Position numbers and translations under genes: made by a program
Shown: positions 17,213-25,892 of the stretch, one piece after another
Position numbering within the stretch: the stretch's first letter is position 1
Layout: each line of letters starts with the position of its first letter
DNA from: Lachnospiraceae bacterium
GTDB taxonomy: Bacteria > Bacillota > Clostridia > Lachnospirales > Lachnospiraceae
DNA length: 57,733 nucleotides
Direction of reading: 5' to 3'
Assembly (NCBI GenBank): GCA_017938485.1
Contig: JAGBBM010000048.1
Location: 1 to 57,733, forward strand
Notes under the pieces: generated by a model
Database searches by the model: none
What the model was told of the DNA's origin: nothing
Seen by the model: only the letters and a program-made list of their open reading frames with translations

Positions 17213-18085
17213 CTACATACTTCCACCCTTCATTCTAAACTGCTTAGGGGTAATATTTCTGTACTTCTTAAACTGCTTAATCATATGGCTGCAATCTGCG
17301 TAGCCTGTTTCCTGGCTAATGTAGTTCAAATCAAAATCCGTAAATAGTAGATAGTCTTCCACCTTAAATATACGAAATCGCTCAATATATTCCTTGCAGG
17401 AAAAACCGTACATTTTCTTAAATTTCTTGGCAAAACAGGAGTAGCTTATGCCACAGAGTTCGGCAATCTCGCTTACCTCCATATGTTCGTTAATGTGCTG
17501 GTCGATGTACTCGGTGATATTGTCGATATTGTATGAGGTATCCTTTCTAAACATATGGTTTTCAAAGGAAAAGCCATTTTCCTGCCATTTTCTTATGATA
17601 ATCATCATAATATTGTAAAGGTAGGCTTGAATCAGTAGGTCGTAGCCATAGTTTTTTTCACTTAGTTCCTTTATGCAATCGAGAAATAGTTTTTTACAAT
17701 TGGTATTTTCAATAAATTCCGGCGGGAAATAAATCTGCATCTCGTTGTCTGCACCACTTTTTATGATGTTAGTAAGCTTAGGTGAATAGGAAGGGGTTGC
17801 AGAGAGGCGATTTATATCTACCTTAATGACAGCATATTTTAGAGGTTTGTCATCTACGGCGTAGATAGAATGTATAGTTTTTGGGTGTAGGAAAATAAAA
17901 CCATCTGTGGGAACAGTATAACTGATATGGTTGTCGTAGATTTCTGCGGTGCCCTCCAAGACATAAATCATCTCAGAAAAGTAGTGCCAGTGGGGCCTAA
18001 TAGGAAATGGGTCTTTTGCAGTATCGTATATAAAACATTCAAAGGGCATATTTAGAGTGTCACTCACTTCAAATAAAGAATGCAT
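17213..18085 (-). CDS. AraC-family regulator with N-terminal cupin
   Basis: A 290-residue protein. The N-terminal half (about 20-95) is a cupin ligand-binding domain (RPHWHYFSEMIYVLEG, His/Glu-rich). The C-terminal 100 residues hold two HTH motifs (VSEIAELCGISYSCFAKKFK and LNYISQETGYADCSHMIKQF). It is transcribed with the downstream hydrolase gene and diverges from a MATE gene across a 142-bp gap. This suggests it senses a small molecule, possibly a bile acid or hydrolysis product, and controls both sides. The ligand is inferred from neighbours only. Confidence 0.88.
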   Translation of the reverse strand: MHSLFEVSDTLNMPFECFIYDTAKDPFPIRPHWHYFSEMIYVLEGTAEIYDNHISYTVPTDGFIFLHPKTIHSIYAVDDKPLKYAVIKVDINRLSATPSYSPKLTNIIKSGADNEMQIYFPPEFIENTNCKKLFLDCIKELSEKNYGYDLLIQAYLYNIMMIIIRKWQENGFSFENHMFRKDTSYNIDNITEYIDQHINEHMEVSEIAELCGISYSCFAKKFKKMYGFSCKEYIERFRIFKVEDYLLFTDFDLNYISQETGYADCSHMIKQFKKYRNITPKQFRMKGGSM

Positions 18086-18106
18086 ATTAACCTCCTAAAA
18101 ATAGAT

Positions 18107-18134
18107 TTGTACAATTTTTTGATAGGTATATTAT
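18107..18134 (+). promoter_or_regulatory. Promoter region in the AraC/MATE divergon
   Basis: TTGTAC (18107-18112), 16-bp spacer, TATTAT (18129-18134) reads toward the MATE gene. A TATAAT on the minus strand (18130-18135) overlaps it and could serve the araC gene, so the two start regions may compete. No AraC operator can be assigned. Confidence 0.45.
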
Positions 18135-18227
18135 ATCATAAGTTATGCATAAGTGGTTAAATACTTTTGGATGTCGAGTAAATAAATATTTACCAACTAA
18201 AACCAATATAAAAAGGAGGAAAACTAT

Positions 18228-19586
18228 ATGGCACGTGGTGAATTAGTCCAGGATATGACTAAGGGAAACGAGACTAGTCTTTTAATAAAATTTATGATGC
18301 CAATGCTTTTTGGTAACATATTTCAACAACTTTATAATATTGCGGACAGCATAATAGTAGGTCGTTTTGTCAGTGATAATGCACTGGGTGCTATTGGTTG
18401 TACGGCATCAGTTACCTTCCTGTTTTTTGCCATGTGTAATGGTCTTGCTACGGGAGCAGGTATTATGGTTGCACAGTTTTTCGGTGCATCAAGAGACGAG
18501 GATGTAAAAAAGACATTGACCAATTCTTTTTATATGGTAACTATATTTGGAATATTTTTTAGTGTGCTTGGTGTATTTCTTACTAGACCTGCATTAGTGC
18601 TTTTAGATACTCCAAAGGCTCAGTTAGAGGATGCTGTTGCATATATGCAGATTGCCTGTGGTGGAACCATAGCAGTGGCTATATATAATTATGCGGCACA
18701 GGTTATGAGAGCCTTGGGAGATGCAAAGACACCTTTGATTTTCCTGGTTTTTGCAACCATACTAAATGTTGGTTTGGATTTCTTGTTCATACTGGGATTT
18801 GATATGGGAGTGAAGGGTGCAGCTTACGCAACTATTATTGCCCAGGCAATTTCTGCCGTTGGAAGTCTTATCTTTGCCTATGCGAAAAATCCATATTTTA
18901 AGTTAAAGCTTGCCCATTATAAGCTTGATTTGGAGAAAGCAAAGATGTGTATATCTATAGGGTTTCCTCTTGCTATGCAGGGATTTACTATAGCAAGCTC
19001 ATGTGTAATACTCCAAAAGTTTGTAAATGGATTTGACGCGGCGGTGGTTACTGCCTTTACTGTAACAAGCAGAATTGAACAGTTTGTGCAACAGCCATTT
19101 AGCTCTCTTTCTACAGCTATGTCTACCTTTACAGGCCAGAACATGGGGGCAAGAAAAACAGAAAGAGTAAGAAATGCTCTCATTAGTGCTGTTAAGATAA
19201 CTGCAGTTATAAGCATCGTTATGTTGGCGGTGTGTTATCTTGCAGGAGAGTATATAGTAGGATGCTTCGTTGAAGACCCAGAAGTTATTGCAATTGGTAC
19301 AAGGGGACTTAGAATCATAAGTCTTATGTTCTTCCCACTTGGTATTATATATGTGACAAGAGGCTTGTTAAATGGTGCAAATGATACCTTCTACGCCATG
19401 ATAAATGGAATTATAGAGGTGTGTTGCAGAGTAGGATTTGCTATACTTCTCGTATCAGTATTTCCTGTGGGCAAATGGTCCGTATGGCTTGCTACAGGTT
19501 TGACCTGGGTGGTAACAGGTATTGCTGGAACCATCAGATATAAACAAGGAGTTTGGCTTAAAAAATGCATAGCCACAGCAGTTTAA
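18228..19586 (+). CDS. MATE-family multidrug/Na+ efflux transporter
   Basis: A full-length 452-residue, 12-helix transporter. Both halves show the expected motifs: QLYNIADSIIVGRFVSDNALGAIG then GAGIMVAQFFGA, and TAMSTFTGQNMGARKTERVR with a C-terminal NGIIEVCCRVGFAILL helix. AGGAGG precedes the ATG. It diverges from an AraC regulator whose operon includes a cholylglycine hydrolase-family gene, so export of a bile-derived or other toxic amphiphile is a plausible job. The substrate is not evident from sequence. Confidence 0.93.
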   Translation: MARGELVQDMTKGNETSLLIKFMMPMLFGNIFQQLYNIADSIIVGRFVSDNALGAIGCTASVTFLFFAMCNGLATGAGIMVAQFFGASRDEDVKKTLTNSFYMVTIFGIFFSVLGVFLTRPALVLLDTPKAQLEDAVAYMQIACGGTIAVAIYNYAAQVMRALGDAKTPLIFLVFATILNVGLDFLFILGFDMGVKGAAYATIIAQAISAVGSLIFAYAKNPYFKLKLAHYKLDLEKAKMCISIGFPLAMQGFTIASSCVILQKFVNGFDAAVVTAFTVTSRIEQFVQQPFSSLSTAMSTFTGQNMGARKTERVRNALISAVKITAVISIVMLAVCYLAGEYIVGCFVEDPEVIAIGTRGLRIISLMFFPLGIIYVTRGLLNGANDTFYAMINGIIEVCCRVGFAILLVSVFPVGKWSVWLATGLTWVVTGIAGTIRYKQGVWLKKCIATAV

Positions 19587-19617
19587 ACAGATAATAACTT
19601 AATATTTTCTTCTCCCC

Positions 19618-19705
19618 AACCTGCTAAAATAATGAGTACAAAAGAGGGTAAAAATCTTTACTTTTCACCTACTTTTTCGTACAATTATTTTAGCAGGTTT
19701 TTTAT
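19618..19705 (+). terminator. Long branched hairpin between the MATE gene and deoD
   Basis: A 16-bp outer stem (19618-19633 with 19684-19699) is followed by a T-rich run. The 50-nt interior carries a smaller stem (GTAAA/TTTAC). The size is unusual for a simple terminator and it ends only 37 nt before the deoD start, so it may act as an attenuating leader as well as the MATE terminator. Confidence 0.6.
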
Positions 19706-19736
19706 TTATTTGATTAGAAAAAAGGAGGTATACATT

Positions 19737-20447
19737 ATGGGAAAAACACCAACACCACATATAGCAGCAAGTAAGGAACAGGTGGCTAAGACAGTGCTTA
19801 TGCCAGGAGACCCACTTAGAGCAAAGTTTATAGCAGAGACATTTTTGGATAGCTACGAGTGTGTGAATTCAGTCAGAAATATGCTGGGCTTTACAGGGGA
19901 ATACAAGGGTAAGAAGGTATCCGTTTTTGGCGGTGGTATGGGTATGCCATCCGTGGGTATATACTCTTATGAGTTATTTAATTTTTATGATGTAGATAAT
20001 ATTATTCGTATAGGAACAGCAGGAACCATAAGCGATAAGGTAAATCTTAGAGATGTGGTTGTCGGTGTGGGAGCCAGCACAGATTCTGCTTATGCACATC
20101 AGTACAACCTTCCGGGAACATTTTCAGCTATCTGCGATTTTGGTCTTGCAAGAGCAGCTGTGGAGGCTGGGGAGAAGATGGGTATAGCTACTGTGACAGG
20201 CAACATTCTTTCCTCAGATGTATTCTATGACGATGACGCTACTGCTTTTGACAAGTGGCGCAAGATGGGAGTTTTAGCTGTGGAGATGGAGGCAGCAGCC
20301 CTTTATATGAATGCGGCTAGAGCTGGTAAAAAGGCACTTTGCTTACTTACTATTTCTGATGATATATATGGTGGCAAATCTCTTTCTGTAGAGGACAGAC
20401 AGATGGGCTTTACAGATATGATGAAGATTGCCCTTGAGATAGCCTAA
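19737..20447 (+). CDS. deoD: Purine nucleoside phosphorylase, DeoD type
   Basis: A 236-residue enzyme that phosphorolyses purine (deoxy)nucleosides to base and (deoxy)ribose-1-phosphate. Motifs: TPHIAA at the start, MPGDPLRAKFIAETF (phosphate binding), GGGMGMPSVGIYSYELF, RIGTAGT, and the base-site VEMEAAALYM with TISDDI (catalytic Asp). ATG 19737 has AGGAGG upstream and gives the family's standard N-terminus; an in-frame ATG at 19632 lies within the preceding hairpin. It is the first gene of the deo operon (deoB follows by 26 nt). Confidence 0.96.
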   Translation: MGKTPTPHIAASKEQVAKTVLMPGDPLRAKFIAETFLDSYECVNSVRNMLGFTGEYKGKKVSVFGGGMGMPSVGIYSYELFNFYDVDNIIRIGTAGTISDKVNLRDVVVGVGASTDSAYAHQYNLPGTFSAICDFGLARAAVEAGEKMGIATVTGNILSSDVFYDDDATAFDKWRKMGVLAVEMEAAALYMNAARAGKKALCLLTISDDIYGGKSLSVEDRQMGFTDMMKIALEIA

Positions 20448-20473
20448 TATAAAAGTAAAATAAGGAGAACTAT

Positions 20474-21664
20474 ATGGGAAAATATAAACGTATATTTGTA
20501 GTGGTAATCGATTCCATGGGAATCGGTGCGGCAAAGGATGCAGCTTCCTATAATGACGCAGGAACCAATACCTTGGGACATATTTCAGAGAGTAGAGATA
20601 CCTTTGTTATACCTAATCTCCAGAAGTTGGGGCTCGCTAACTTATGTAAACTAAAACAAGTGGAGCCTGTAGCTGAGCCTATGGGAAGATATATGGTGCT
20701 TAAGGAGAGAAGTCTCGGCAAAGATACAATGACAGGACACTGGGAGATGATGGGGCTTCATATTACAGAGCCTTTCAAGACATTTACTGATACTGGATTT
20801 CCAAAGGAGCTTATTGATGAGTTGGAGGAGAGAACCGGTAGAAAGGTTATCGGCAACAAGAGTGCCAGCGGAACTGAGATTTTGGAGGAGCTTGGAGAAG
20901 AGCAGATTGCAACAGGAAATCTTATTGTATATACATCTTCGGATTCTGTGTTACAGATATGTGGTCACGAGGAGACTATGGGTCTAGATGAGCTTTACAG
21001 ATGCTGTGAGATTGCAAGAGATATAACCATGAAGGAAGACTGGAAGGTTGGAAGAGTTATTGCAAGACCTTATGTAGGAAAGAAAAAGGGTGAGTTTGTA
21101 AGAACTCCTAACCGTCACGACTACGCTATAAAGCCTTATGGTGTCACTGCCCTAAATGCTCTTAAGGATGCAGGGGTTAAGGTTTCTTCAGTGGGCAAGA
21201 TTGCAGATATATTTGTAAATGAGGGAATTACTGAGTCGGTGAAGTCTAAGTCTTCTGTCCATGGTATGGAGCAGACTATAGAGATTGCTACATCGGATTT
21301 TGAGGGATTTTGCTTCGTGAATCTGGTGGACTTTGATACTCTTTGGGGACACAGACGTAACCCTATAGGCTACGGTGACGAGATAGAACGTTTTGATGTT
21401 AAGCTTGGAGAATTGCTTGCTGTGCTTAAGGATGACGACTTGCTTATCCTTACTGCAGACCACGGTAACGACCCAACCTATATCGGTACTGACCATACCA
21501 GAGAGGATGTACCATTTATAGCCTACTCACCATCTATGGATAAGGGTGGAGATATAGGTGAGGCAGACACCTTTGCAGTTATAGGTGCTACAGTGACAGA
21601 TAACTTTGGTGTTAAGATGCCAGTGGGGACTATAGGAGAGTCTATATTGGATAAATTGTTATAA
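20474..21664 (+). CDS. deoB: Phosphopentomutase
   Basis: A 396-residue alkaline-phosphatase-superfamily mutase converting (deoxy)ribose-1-phosphate to the 5-phosphate. Metal sites are visible: [14 protein letters not shown] (Asp near the N-terminus), the catalytic Thr in [13 protein letters not shown], and [11 protein letters not shown] plus [18 protein letters not shown] near the C-terminus. AAGGAGA precedes the ATG. It links deoD upstream with deoC downstream. Confidence 0.97.
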   Translation: MGKYKRIFVVVIDSMGIGAAKDAASYNDAGTNTLGHISESRDTFVIPNLQKLGLANLCKLKQVEPVAEPMGRYMVLKERSLGKDTMTGHWEMMGLHITEPFKTFTDTGFPKELIDELEERTGRKVIGNKSASGTEILEELGEEQIATGNLIVYTSSDSVLQICGHEETMGLDELYRCCEIARDITMKEDWKVGRVIARPYVGKKKGEFVRTPNRHDYAIKPYGVTALNALKDAGVKVSSVGKIADIFVNEGITESVKSKSSVHGMEQTIEIATSDFEGFCFVNLVDFDTLWGHRRNPIGYGDEIERFDVKLGELLAVLKDDDLLILTADHGNDPTYIGTDHTREDVPFIAYSPSMDKGGDIGEADTFAVIGATVTDNFGVKMPVGTIGESILDKLL

Positions 21665-21679
21665 ATTACGAGGAGATAC

Positions 21680-22312
21680 ATGAAAATGGAAATGAAAGAC
21701 GCTTACAAATTAATTACTAAGAATAAACTTATAAACTCTATCCAGATAGTTTCCTTGCTTGCAATTGCTACAATTGCTTTATTTATTGTTTCTGCAATGG
21801 GGATAGATGTATATTATTTTAATTGGATTGCACTTTATTGTTGCATACCATTTACCATACAGCTTATCGTTAATCTGGTAGAAAGAGCATTGTTTATGAA
21901 GAATGAGGTTTTACAGAATTCTTTATATGACTTGCAGAATAATATTGTTATGGATAATGTGGAGGGAGTTCTAACTTCCAACTGTTATTATTCTATGAAG
22001 AAGCCACTAAAACCAATTCCACTAGAGAATGTTGTGTGGATGTATAAGGATGTGGTTAGACGCAGGTCTCTTGTGTTTTTGAAAATGGTTTTATATATGA
22101 ATGATAATACAGCTATGGAAATGACATACAGATTGACCAATAGAATGGGTGTTACAAACTATGATAATGAAGCAGCGTTAATTATGACAACTGTTCAGGC
22201 AAAGAATCCTAATGTTCTTTTGGGATATGAGGATGCAACTCAGAAATTATTCAAAAAATTAAAGAAAAATAATTATGACTACGTTCAGACATTTTACAAT
22301 ATGAATCAGTAA
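21680..22312 (+). CDS. Unknown two-TM membrane protein inside the deo operon
   Basis: A 210-residue protein with two helices (about residues 19-40 and 46-66, ending in NLVERALF) followed by a basic cytoplasmic domain of about 145 residues. It lies 15 nt after deoB and 39 nt before deoC with its own GAGGAGA site, so it is co-transcribed. It shows none of the marks of a nucleoside transporter. I do not recognise the family; its presence inside a salvage operon is the only clue. Confidence 0.6.
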   Translation: MKMEMKDAYKLITKNKLINSIQIVSLLAIATIALFIVSAMGIDVYYFNWIALYCCIPFTIQLIVNLVERALFMKNEVLQNSLYDLQNNIVMDNVEGVLTSNCYYSMKKPLKPIPLENVVWMYKDVVRRRSLVFLKMVLYMNDNTAMEMTYRLTNRMGVTNYDNEAALIMTTVQAKNPNVLLGYEDATQKLFKKLKKNNYDYVQTFYNMNQ

Positions 22313-22351
22313 TAGAGAACATAGAAATCTATATAAAGCTAGGAGATTACC

Positions 22352-22999
22352 ATGAATAAGAAAGACATATTAAGTATAGTAGACCATACACTTTTAGCTC
22401 AGACTGCAACCTGGGGCGAGATTAAAGAGATATTAGATGATGCTATGAAGTATGAGACAGCTTCAGCTTGTATTCCTGCATCTTATGTGAAACAGGCAGC
22501 AGAGTATGTAGAGGGACGTCTTCCTATATGCACCGTCATAGGTTTCCCAAATGGATACTCTACCACAGCAGTTAAGATGATAGAAGCCGCGGATGCAGTG
22601 GCAAATGGTGCAAAAGAGATAGATATGGTTATAAACATAGGACACCTTAAGGATGGAAGATATGAGGACATAGAAACTGAGATAAGAGCCATACATGAGG
22701 CCTGCCAGGGCAATATCCTTAAGGTGATTATTGAGACTTGCCTTCTTACTGAGGAAGAAAAGATTAAGATGTGTGATATAGTTACAAAGGCAGGAGCGGA
22801 GTATATTAAGACTTCTACAGGATTTTCAACTTCCGGGGCTACCTTTGATGATGTGGCACTTATGAAGAAATATGTAGGTCCAGATGTAAAGATTAAGGCA
22901 GCAGGAGGCATAGCATCCTTTGAAGACGCAGAAGAGTTTATAAGATGCGGTGCGAATCGACTTGGAACCAGTAGGTTGGTTAAGCTTATGAAAAACTAG
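22352..22999 (+). CDS. deoC: Deoxyribose-phosphate aldolase
   Basis: A 215-residue class I aldolase splitting deoxyribose-5-phosphate into acetaldehyde and glyceraldehyde-3-phosphate. Motifs: VDHTLL near the N-terminus, EIDMVINIG, the Schiff-base K153 in [14 protein letters not shown], and VKIKAAGGI with the second catalytic Lys. AGGAG precedes the ATG. With deoD and deoB it completes the path from deoxynucleosides to glycolysis. Confidence 0.97.
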   Translation: MNKKDILSIVDHTLLAQTATWGEIKEILDDAMKYETASACIPASYVKQAAEYVEGRLPICTVIGFPNGYSTTAVKMIEAADAVANGAKEIDMVINIGHLKDGRYEDIETEIRAIHEACQGNILKVIIETCLLTEEEKIKMCDIVTKAGAEYIKTSTGFSTSGATFDDVALMKKYVGPDVKIKAAGGIASFEDAEEFIRCGANRLGTSRLVKLMKN

Positions 23000-23035
23000 T
23001 ATAGTATGACTTGATTAAATGACCGGAGGATACAT

Positions 23036-23761
23036 ATGATCTCTATTGCTATCTGCGATGATGAGTTAGTACAATTGAATAAAATAAAAGAAAAAACCAT
23101 AGAGGTATTTGAACGAGAAAATGAAGAATTTGTTATTTATGAATATCATACGGGGAATGACATTTTGGAAAATGCTACCAGCATAAAGTTCGATATTGTT
23201 TTGTTAGATATTGATATGCCCGAGATAAATGGAATTAATGTGGCGGAAGAACTTGCAACAATAAATTCCTGGTCAAACATAGTTTTTGTTACAAATCGGG
23301 CTGACCTTGTGTTTGAAGCTATACGATGTCAGCCTTATCGTTTTATCAGAAAAAGCAAGTTGGATGAGGAACTGGACGAAGCTATATCCACTCTGATAGA
23401 GAAAATTTTAAATGAAACCTATGTGGTGACTTTTTCGGATAAATACACACAACATATTTTCCATATATTAGATATAATCTATATTGAAAGTAAGAAACAT
23501 TACTTATATTTTTATGTGGATAATGATGAATATAAGTGTAGGATGAAGCTTAGTGTTTGTGAGAATAAGCTTAAGGAATACGGATTTATAAAGATACACG
23601 GAAGCATATTGGTTAATGTGCGCTATGTGAAAAGGGTCACATCAAAGGAGATTTCCCTTACAAATGGAACCATACTTCCTATAAGTCGTTCTTATGCAGA
23701 TGTAGTTAAGCTTAGGTATATGGAGGAAATGGAGAGACACGTTAATGGAATTATTTTATAA
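23036..23761 (+). CDS. agrA: AgrA-like response regulator (LytTR DNA-binding domain)
   Basis: A 241-residue protein. The receiver domain (1-120) has acidic D8/D9 and phospho-acceptor D58 in IVLLDIDMP. A C-terminal LytTR domain (about 138-235) contains IIYIESKKHYLYFY and KIHGSILVNVRYVKRV. Its end overlaps the kinase gene by 17 nt, a mark of tight coupling. LytTR regulators bind paired 9-bp direct repeats; repeats of suitable spacing lie upstream of agrB at 25061-25093. GGAGG precedes the ATG. Role: output of the peptide-sensing circuit encoded here. Confidence 0.9.
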   Translation: MISIAICDDELVQLNKIKEKTIEVFERENEEFVIYEYHTGNDILENATSIKFDIVLLDIDMPEINGINVAEELATINSWSNIVFVTNRADLVFEAIRCQPYRFIRKSKLDEELDEAISTLIEKILNETYVVTFSDKYTQHIFHILDIIYIESKKHYLYFYVDNDEYKCRMKLSVCENKLKEYGFIKIHGSILVNVRYVKRVTSKEISLTNGTILPISRSYADVVKLRYMEEMERHVNGIIL

Positions 23762-25052
23762 AATATGTGAATACATAGCCTGTTTCATAGATGGTTTTTG
23801 TGGGATTGTTTTTTTGTGGCTTATATGTGGAAAGAAGAGTGAGATTAGTTTCAAAATATTTATCCCATGTACTTTGGTATATGGTGTGTTGTTTGCATTT
23901 TTTCCGATACAAAGTGACAATATGCTTATTCAAGTACCGGCACTTGTTGGTACAGCGTTGGTGTATGAGCTAGTTTTCCTTAAAGGTAAAGTTGGTAAAA
24001 AGATATATTATAATATAGTATGGAATGTAGTATTAATGCTTACTAATTTCATAGCAGTGTATGGTGTGGTAGCTGTTTTTAAGTTTGAGAACAATATTAT
24101 GCTAAATCCGGGAAGCATGGAAAGGGTGTTTTTGATAATTATTCAAAAACTATTATTAGTGCTTTGTTCAATTGCAATTCTATTTTATAATAATCGTCAT
24201 AAGTTGGATTATAAACAATGGATAATTACAATAATTCAGCTTGTAGGTAGTTTGTCTATTGGAGCGATTTTATTGAATCTTTATCGTAGCAATGGTTTGG
24301 ATGAAGAAAGCGGGATATACCTGATTGTTGTGGCGGTCATATTGTTTATTATGGGTATAGGAGTATGTGTTACCCAACACATCCTTAATGTGCAGAACAA
24401 TTATAAGCTTGAAAATGAGAGATTAAGGAGCTTTATAAGCGAAGAGGAACAGAATATAAGGCGAATAGAAGAGCTCTATGAAAGCAGCAAGATAATAAGA
24501 CATGACCTTAAACATTATTCAGTTATGATTAGTAATTATCTAAAGGAAGAACGATATGATGAGATACAGCAGTTTCTTGATAGCACTGTAGAGGAAGGCC
24601 TGAATAACAGTACCGTGTATTATACATCAGATAATACATTGAATGCTGTGCTTAACAACAAGCTTACAATTTGCAAAGAAAAGCATATACCTATTGATGT
24701 AAAGATAAGTGCATCAATTCCTGAAAACAAGTCTATAGATATCTGTGTAATATTATCTAACCTGTTAGATAATGCCATAAGGGCACAACAGGATATAAAT
24801 AAAAAACTCATAACAGTAAAAATATATTCACAAAATGATATGTTATATTTGGTGGTTTCTAATCATATTGAGGGTTCTGTATTAAGAGATAATCCGAAAC
24901 TTGAAACAACCAAAGACGATAAGGTTACCCATGGTTTAGGGTTAAAAAGTATCAAAAAAAGAGTTTCAGATATGGATGGAATGTACAAGATATCAGAAAA
25001 AGGAGATAGCTTTACAACTACAATTACCATACCCATGGAGAACAAAAAATAA
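23745..25052 (+). CDS. agrC: AgrC-like peptide-sensing histidine kinase
   Basis: A 435-residue kinase. About six N-terminal membrane helices (1-215) form the peptide sensor. A dimerisation helix carries the phospho-acceptor H253 in IIRHDLKHY, and a GHKL ATPase domain has the N-box LSNLLDNAIRA and G-box HGLGLKSIKKR. This is the HPK10 class used for cyclic autoinducing peptides. It overlaps the regulator gene upstream and precedes agrB and agrD, so the ligand is most likely the peptide from 25707-25850. Confidence 0.9.
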   Translation: MELFYKICEYIACFIDGFCGIVFLWLICGKKSEISFKIFIPCTLVYGVLFAFFPIQSDNMLIQVPALVGTALVYELVFLKGKVGKKIYYNIVWNVVLMLTNFIAVYGVVAVFKFENNIMLNPGSMERVFLIIIQKLLLVLCSIAILFYNNRHKLDYKQWIITIIQLVGSLSIGAILLNLYRSNGLDEESGIYLIVVAVILFIMGIGVCVTQHILNVQNNYKLENERLRSFISEEEQNIRRIEELYESSKIIRHDLKHYSVMISNYLKEERYDEIQQFLDSTVEEGLNNSTVYYTSDNTLNAVLNNKLTICKEKHIPIDVKISASIPENKSIDICVILSNLLDNAIRAQQDINKKLITVKIYSQNDMLYLVVSNHIEGSVLRDNPKLETTKDDKVTHGLGLKSIKKRVSDMDGMYKISEKGDSFTTTITIPMENKK

Positions 25053-25060
25053 AAAGTATG

Positions 25061-25093
25061 TGCAAAACTTGCCTAAATATTGCAAATCTTGCC
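25061..25093 (+). repeat. Paired 13-nt direct repeats upstream of agrB (candidate AgrA/LytTR site)
   Basis: TGCAAAACTTGCC (25061-25073) and TGCAAATCTTGCC (25081-25093) differ at one base and start 20 bp apart, two helical turns. The reverse complement of the first copy, CAAGTTTTGCAC, resembles the LytTR-type VirR box CCAGTTNTNCAC. They lie 58-90 bases before the agrB start, where an activator would bind. The binding protein is inferred. Confidence 0.6.
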
Positions 25094-25120
25094 AGCTTGT
25101 AGAAAGTAAATAAGTCAAAT

Positions 25121-25180
25121 GCTATGCTATTTGGAAAGGAGAGGTGAACTATGATTTCCAATAGCATAGCTTTTTATTTG
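25121..25180 (+). promoter_or_regulatory. Hairpin enclosing the agrB ribosome site and start codon; terminator-like
   Basis: Arm 25121-25137 pairs with 25155-25170 over 16 bp with a single bulged U. The 17-nt loop holds the Shine-Dalgarno GGAGAGG and the ATG of agrB. The stem is followed by TTTTTATTT, so the same fold could end transcription inside the first codons. It is a candidate attenuator or translational switch for agrBD. Confidence 0.65.
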
Positions 25181-25729
25181 CAAAAAAATGGATACATAGA
25201 GGAAAGGGATATCCCTATATACAGATATGGGTTATCAGCTCTATGTAATAGCTTATTTCAAACTCTTATAATAACAATCTTGGGGTTAGTTACGGATTCT
25301 ATAATAAACACTATAGTATTTATGCTGATATTTGTATCCTCGAGAAGGTATGTAGGGGGATATCACGCAAGTACAAGGTGGGGGTGCCTTGCCATGGATA
25401 TATTAGCATGGTGGTGTACGACACGTTCATATATGATGTGGGAGGCTACAGATAAAAAGATATTTTTTTTGATTTTTATAGTTGCCTTCTCCTTGATAGT
25501 AACTTTTAAATGTGCACCTATAGAAAATATTAAAAAACCTTTATCTTTGTCACAGAAAAGAAGAAATATGATAAAGGGTAGAATATGTATGAGTGCATTT
25601 TCTGGGGGTGCAGCAGTATTGTTTTTAGCGGGCTATGGTGTTGCTTATACAATGATTACCACATTGCTTTTTGTAGCTATACTTATGCTTGCAGGAAGGA
25701 GAAAAAATGTTAAAGGACAAAATGTGTAA
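25151..25729 (+). CDS. agrB: AgrB-like peptide-processing membrane protease
   Basis: A 192-residue protein with several membrane helices. The catalytic pair is H72 and C79 in RRYVGGYHASTRWGCLA, with the 7-residue spacing of known AgrB cysteine proteases. AgrB cleaves the C-terminal tail of the AgrD precursor, cyclises the peptide and helps export it. The ribosome site and start lie in a hairpin loop. agrD starts 23 nt before this gene ends. Confidence 0.92.
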   Translation: MISNSIAFYLQKNGYIEERDIPIYRYGLSALCNSLFQTLIITILGLVTDSIINTIVFMLIFVSSRRYVGGYHASTRWGCLAMDILAWWCTTRSYMMWEATDKKIFFLIFIVAFSLIVTFKCAPIENIKKPLSLSQKRRNMIKGRICMSAFSGGAAVLFLAGYGVAYTMITTLLFVAILMLAGRRKNVKGQNV

Positions 25730-25850
25730 CTTGTTGAAGGATGTAGCGGAAAAGATGGCTAAGTCTAATGTTAACGAAGCGTCTGCGTGGATGGTTTATC
25801 AGGATGAAGAGCCGGCAGAAGCAAGAGAAAGATTCTTGGCAGAGGAATAG
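25707..25850 (+). CDS. agrD: AgrD-like autoinducing peptide precursor with Ser ring residue
   Basis: A 47-residue peptide overlapping the end of agrB by 23 nt, with AAGGAGA before the ATG. Residues 6-20 form an amphipathic helix (MCNLLKDVAEKMAKS). The core is N-E-A-S26-A-W-M-V30, followed by the acidic tail YQDEEPAEARERF. The layout matches clostridial AgrD peptides (N-x-x-C-x4 before a (Y/H)QPEEP-like tail) except that Ser26 replaces the ring Cys. A five-residue lactone ring S-A-W-M-V, rather than a thiolactone, is predicted. Cys7 lies in the leader helix and is unlikely to be the ring residue. Confidence 0.85.
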   Translation: MLKDKMCNLLKDVAEKMAKSNVNEASAWMVYQDEEPAEARERFLAEE

Positions 25851-25892
25851 TTGCATAGAAACGCTGTATAACTGGGAATGGAGAAAAATCTT

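Noticed and set aside
19632-19736. Upstream start of deoD
   Set aside because: It lies in a terminator stem and would add a non-conserved extension before the canonical DeoD start.
25061-25093. Reading the agr repeats as a CRISPR-like array
   Set aside because: Only two units with a 7-nt gap and no cas genes.
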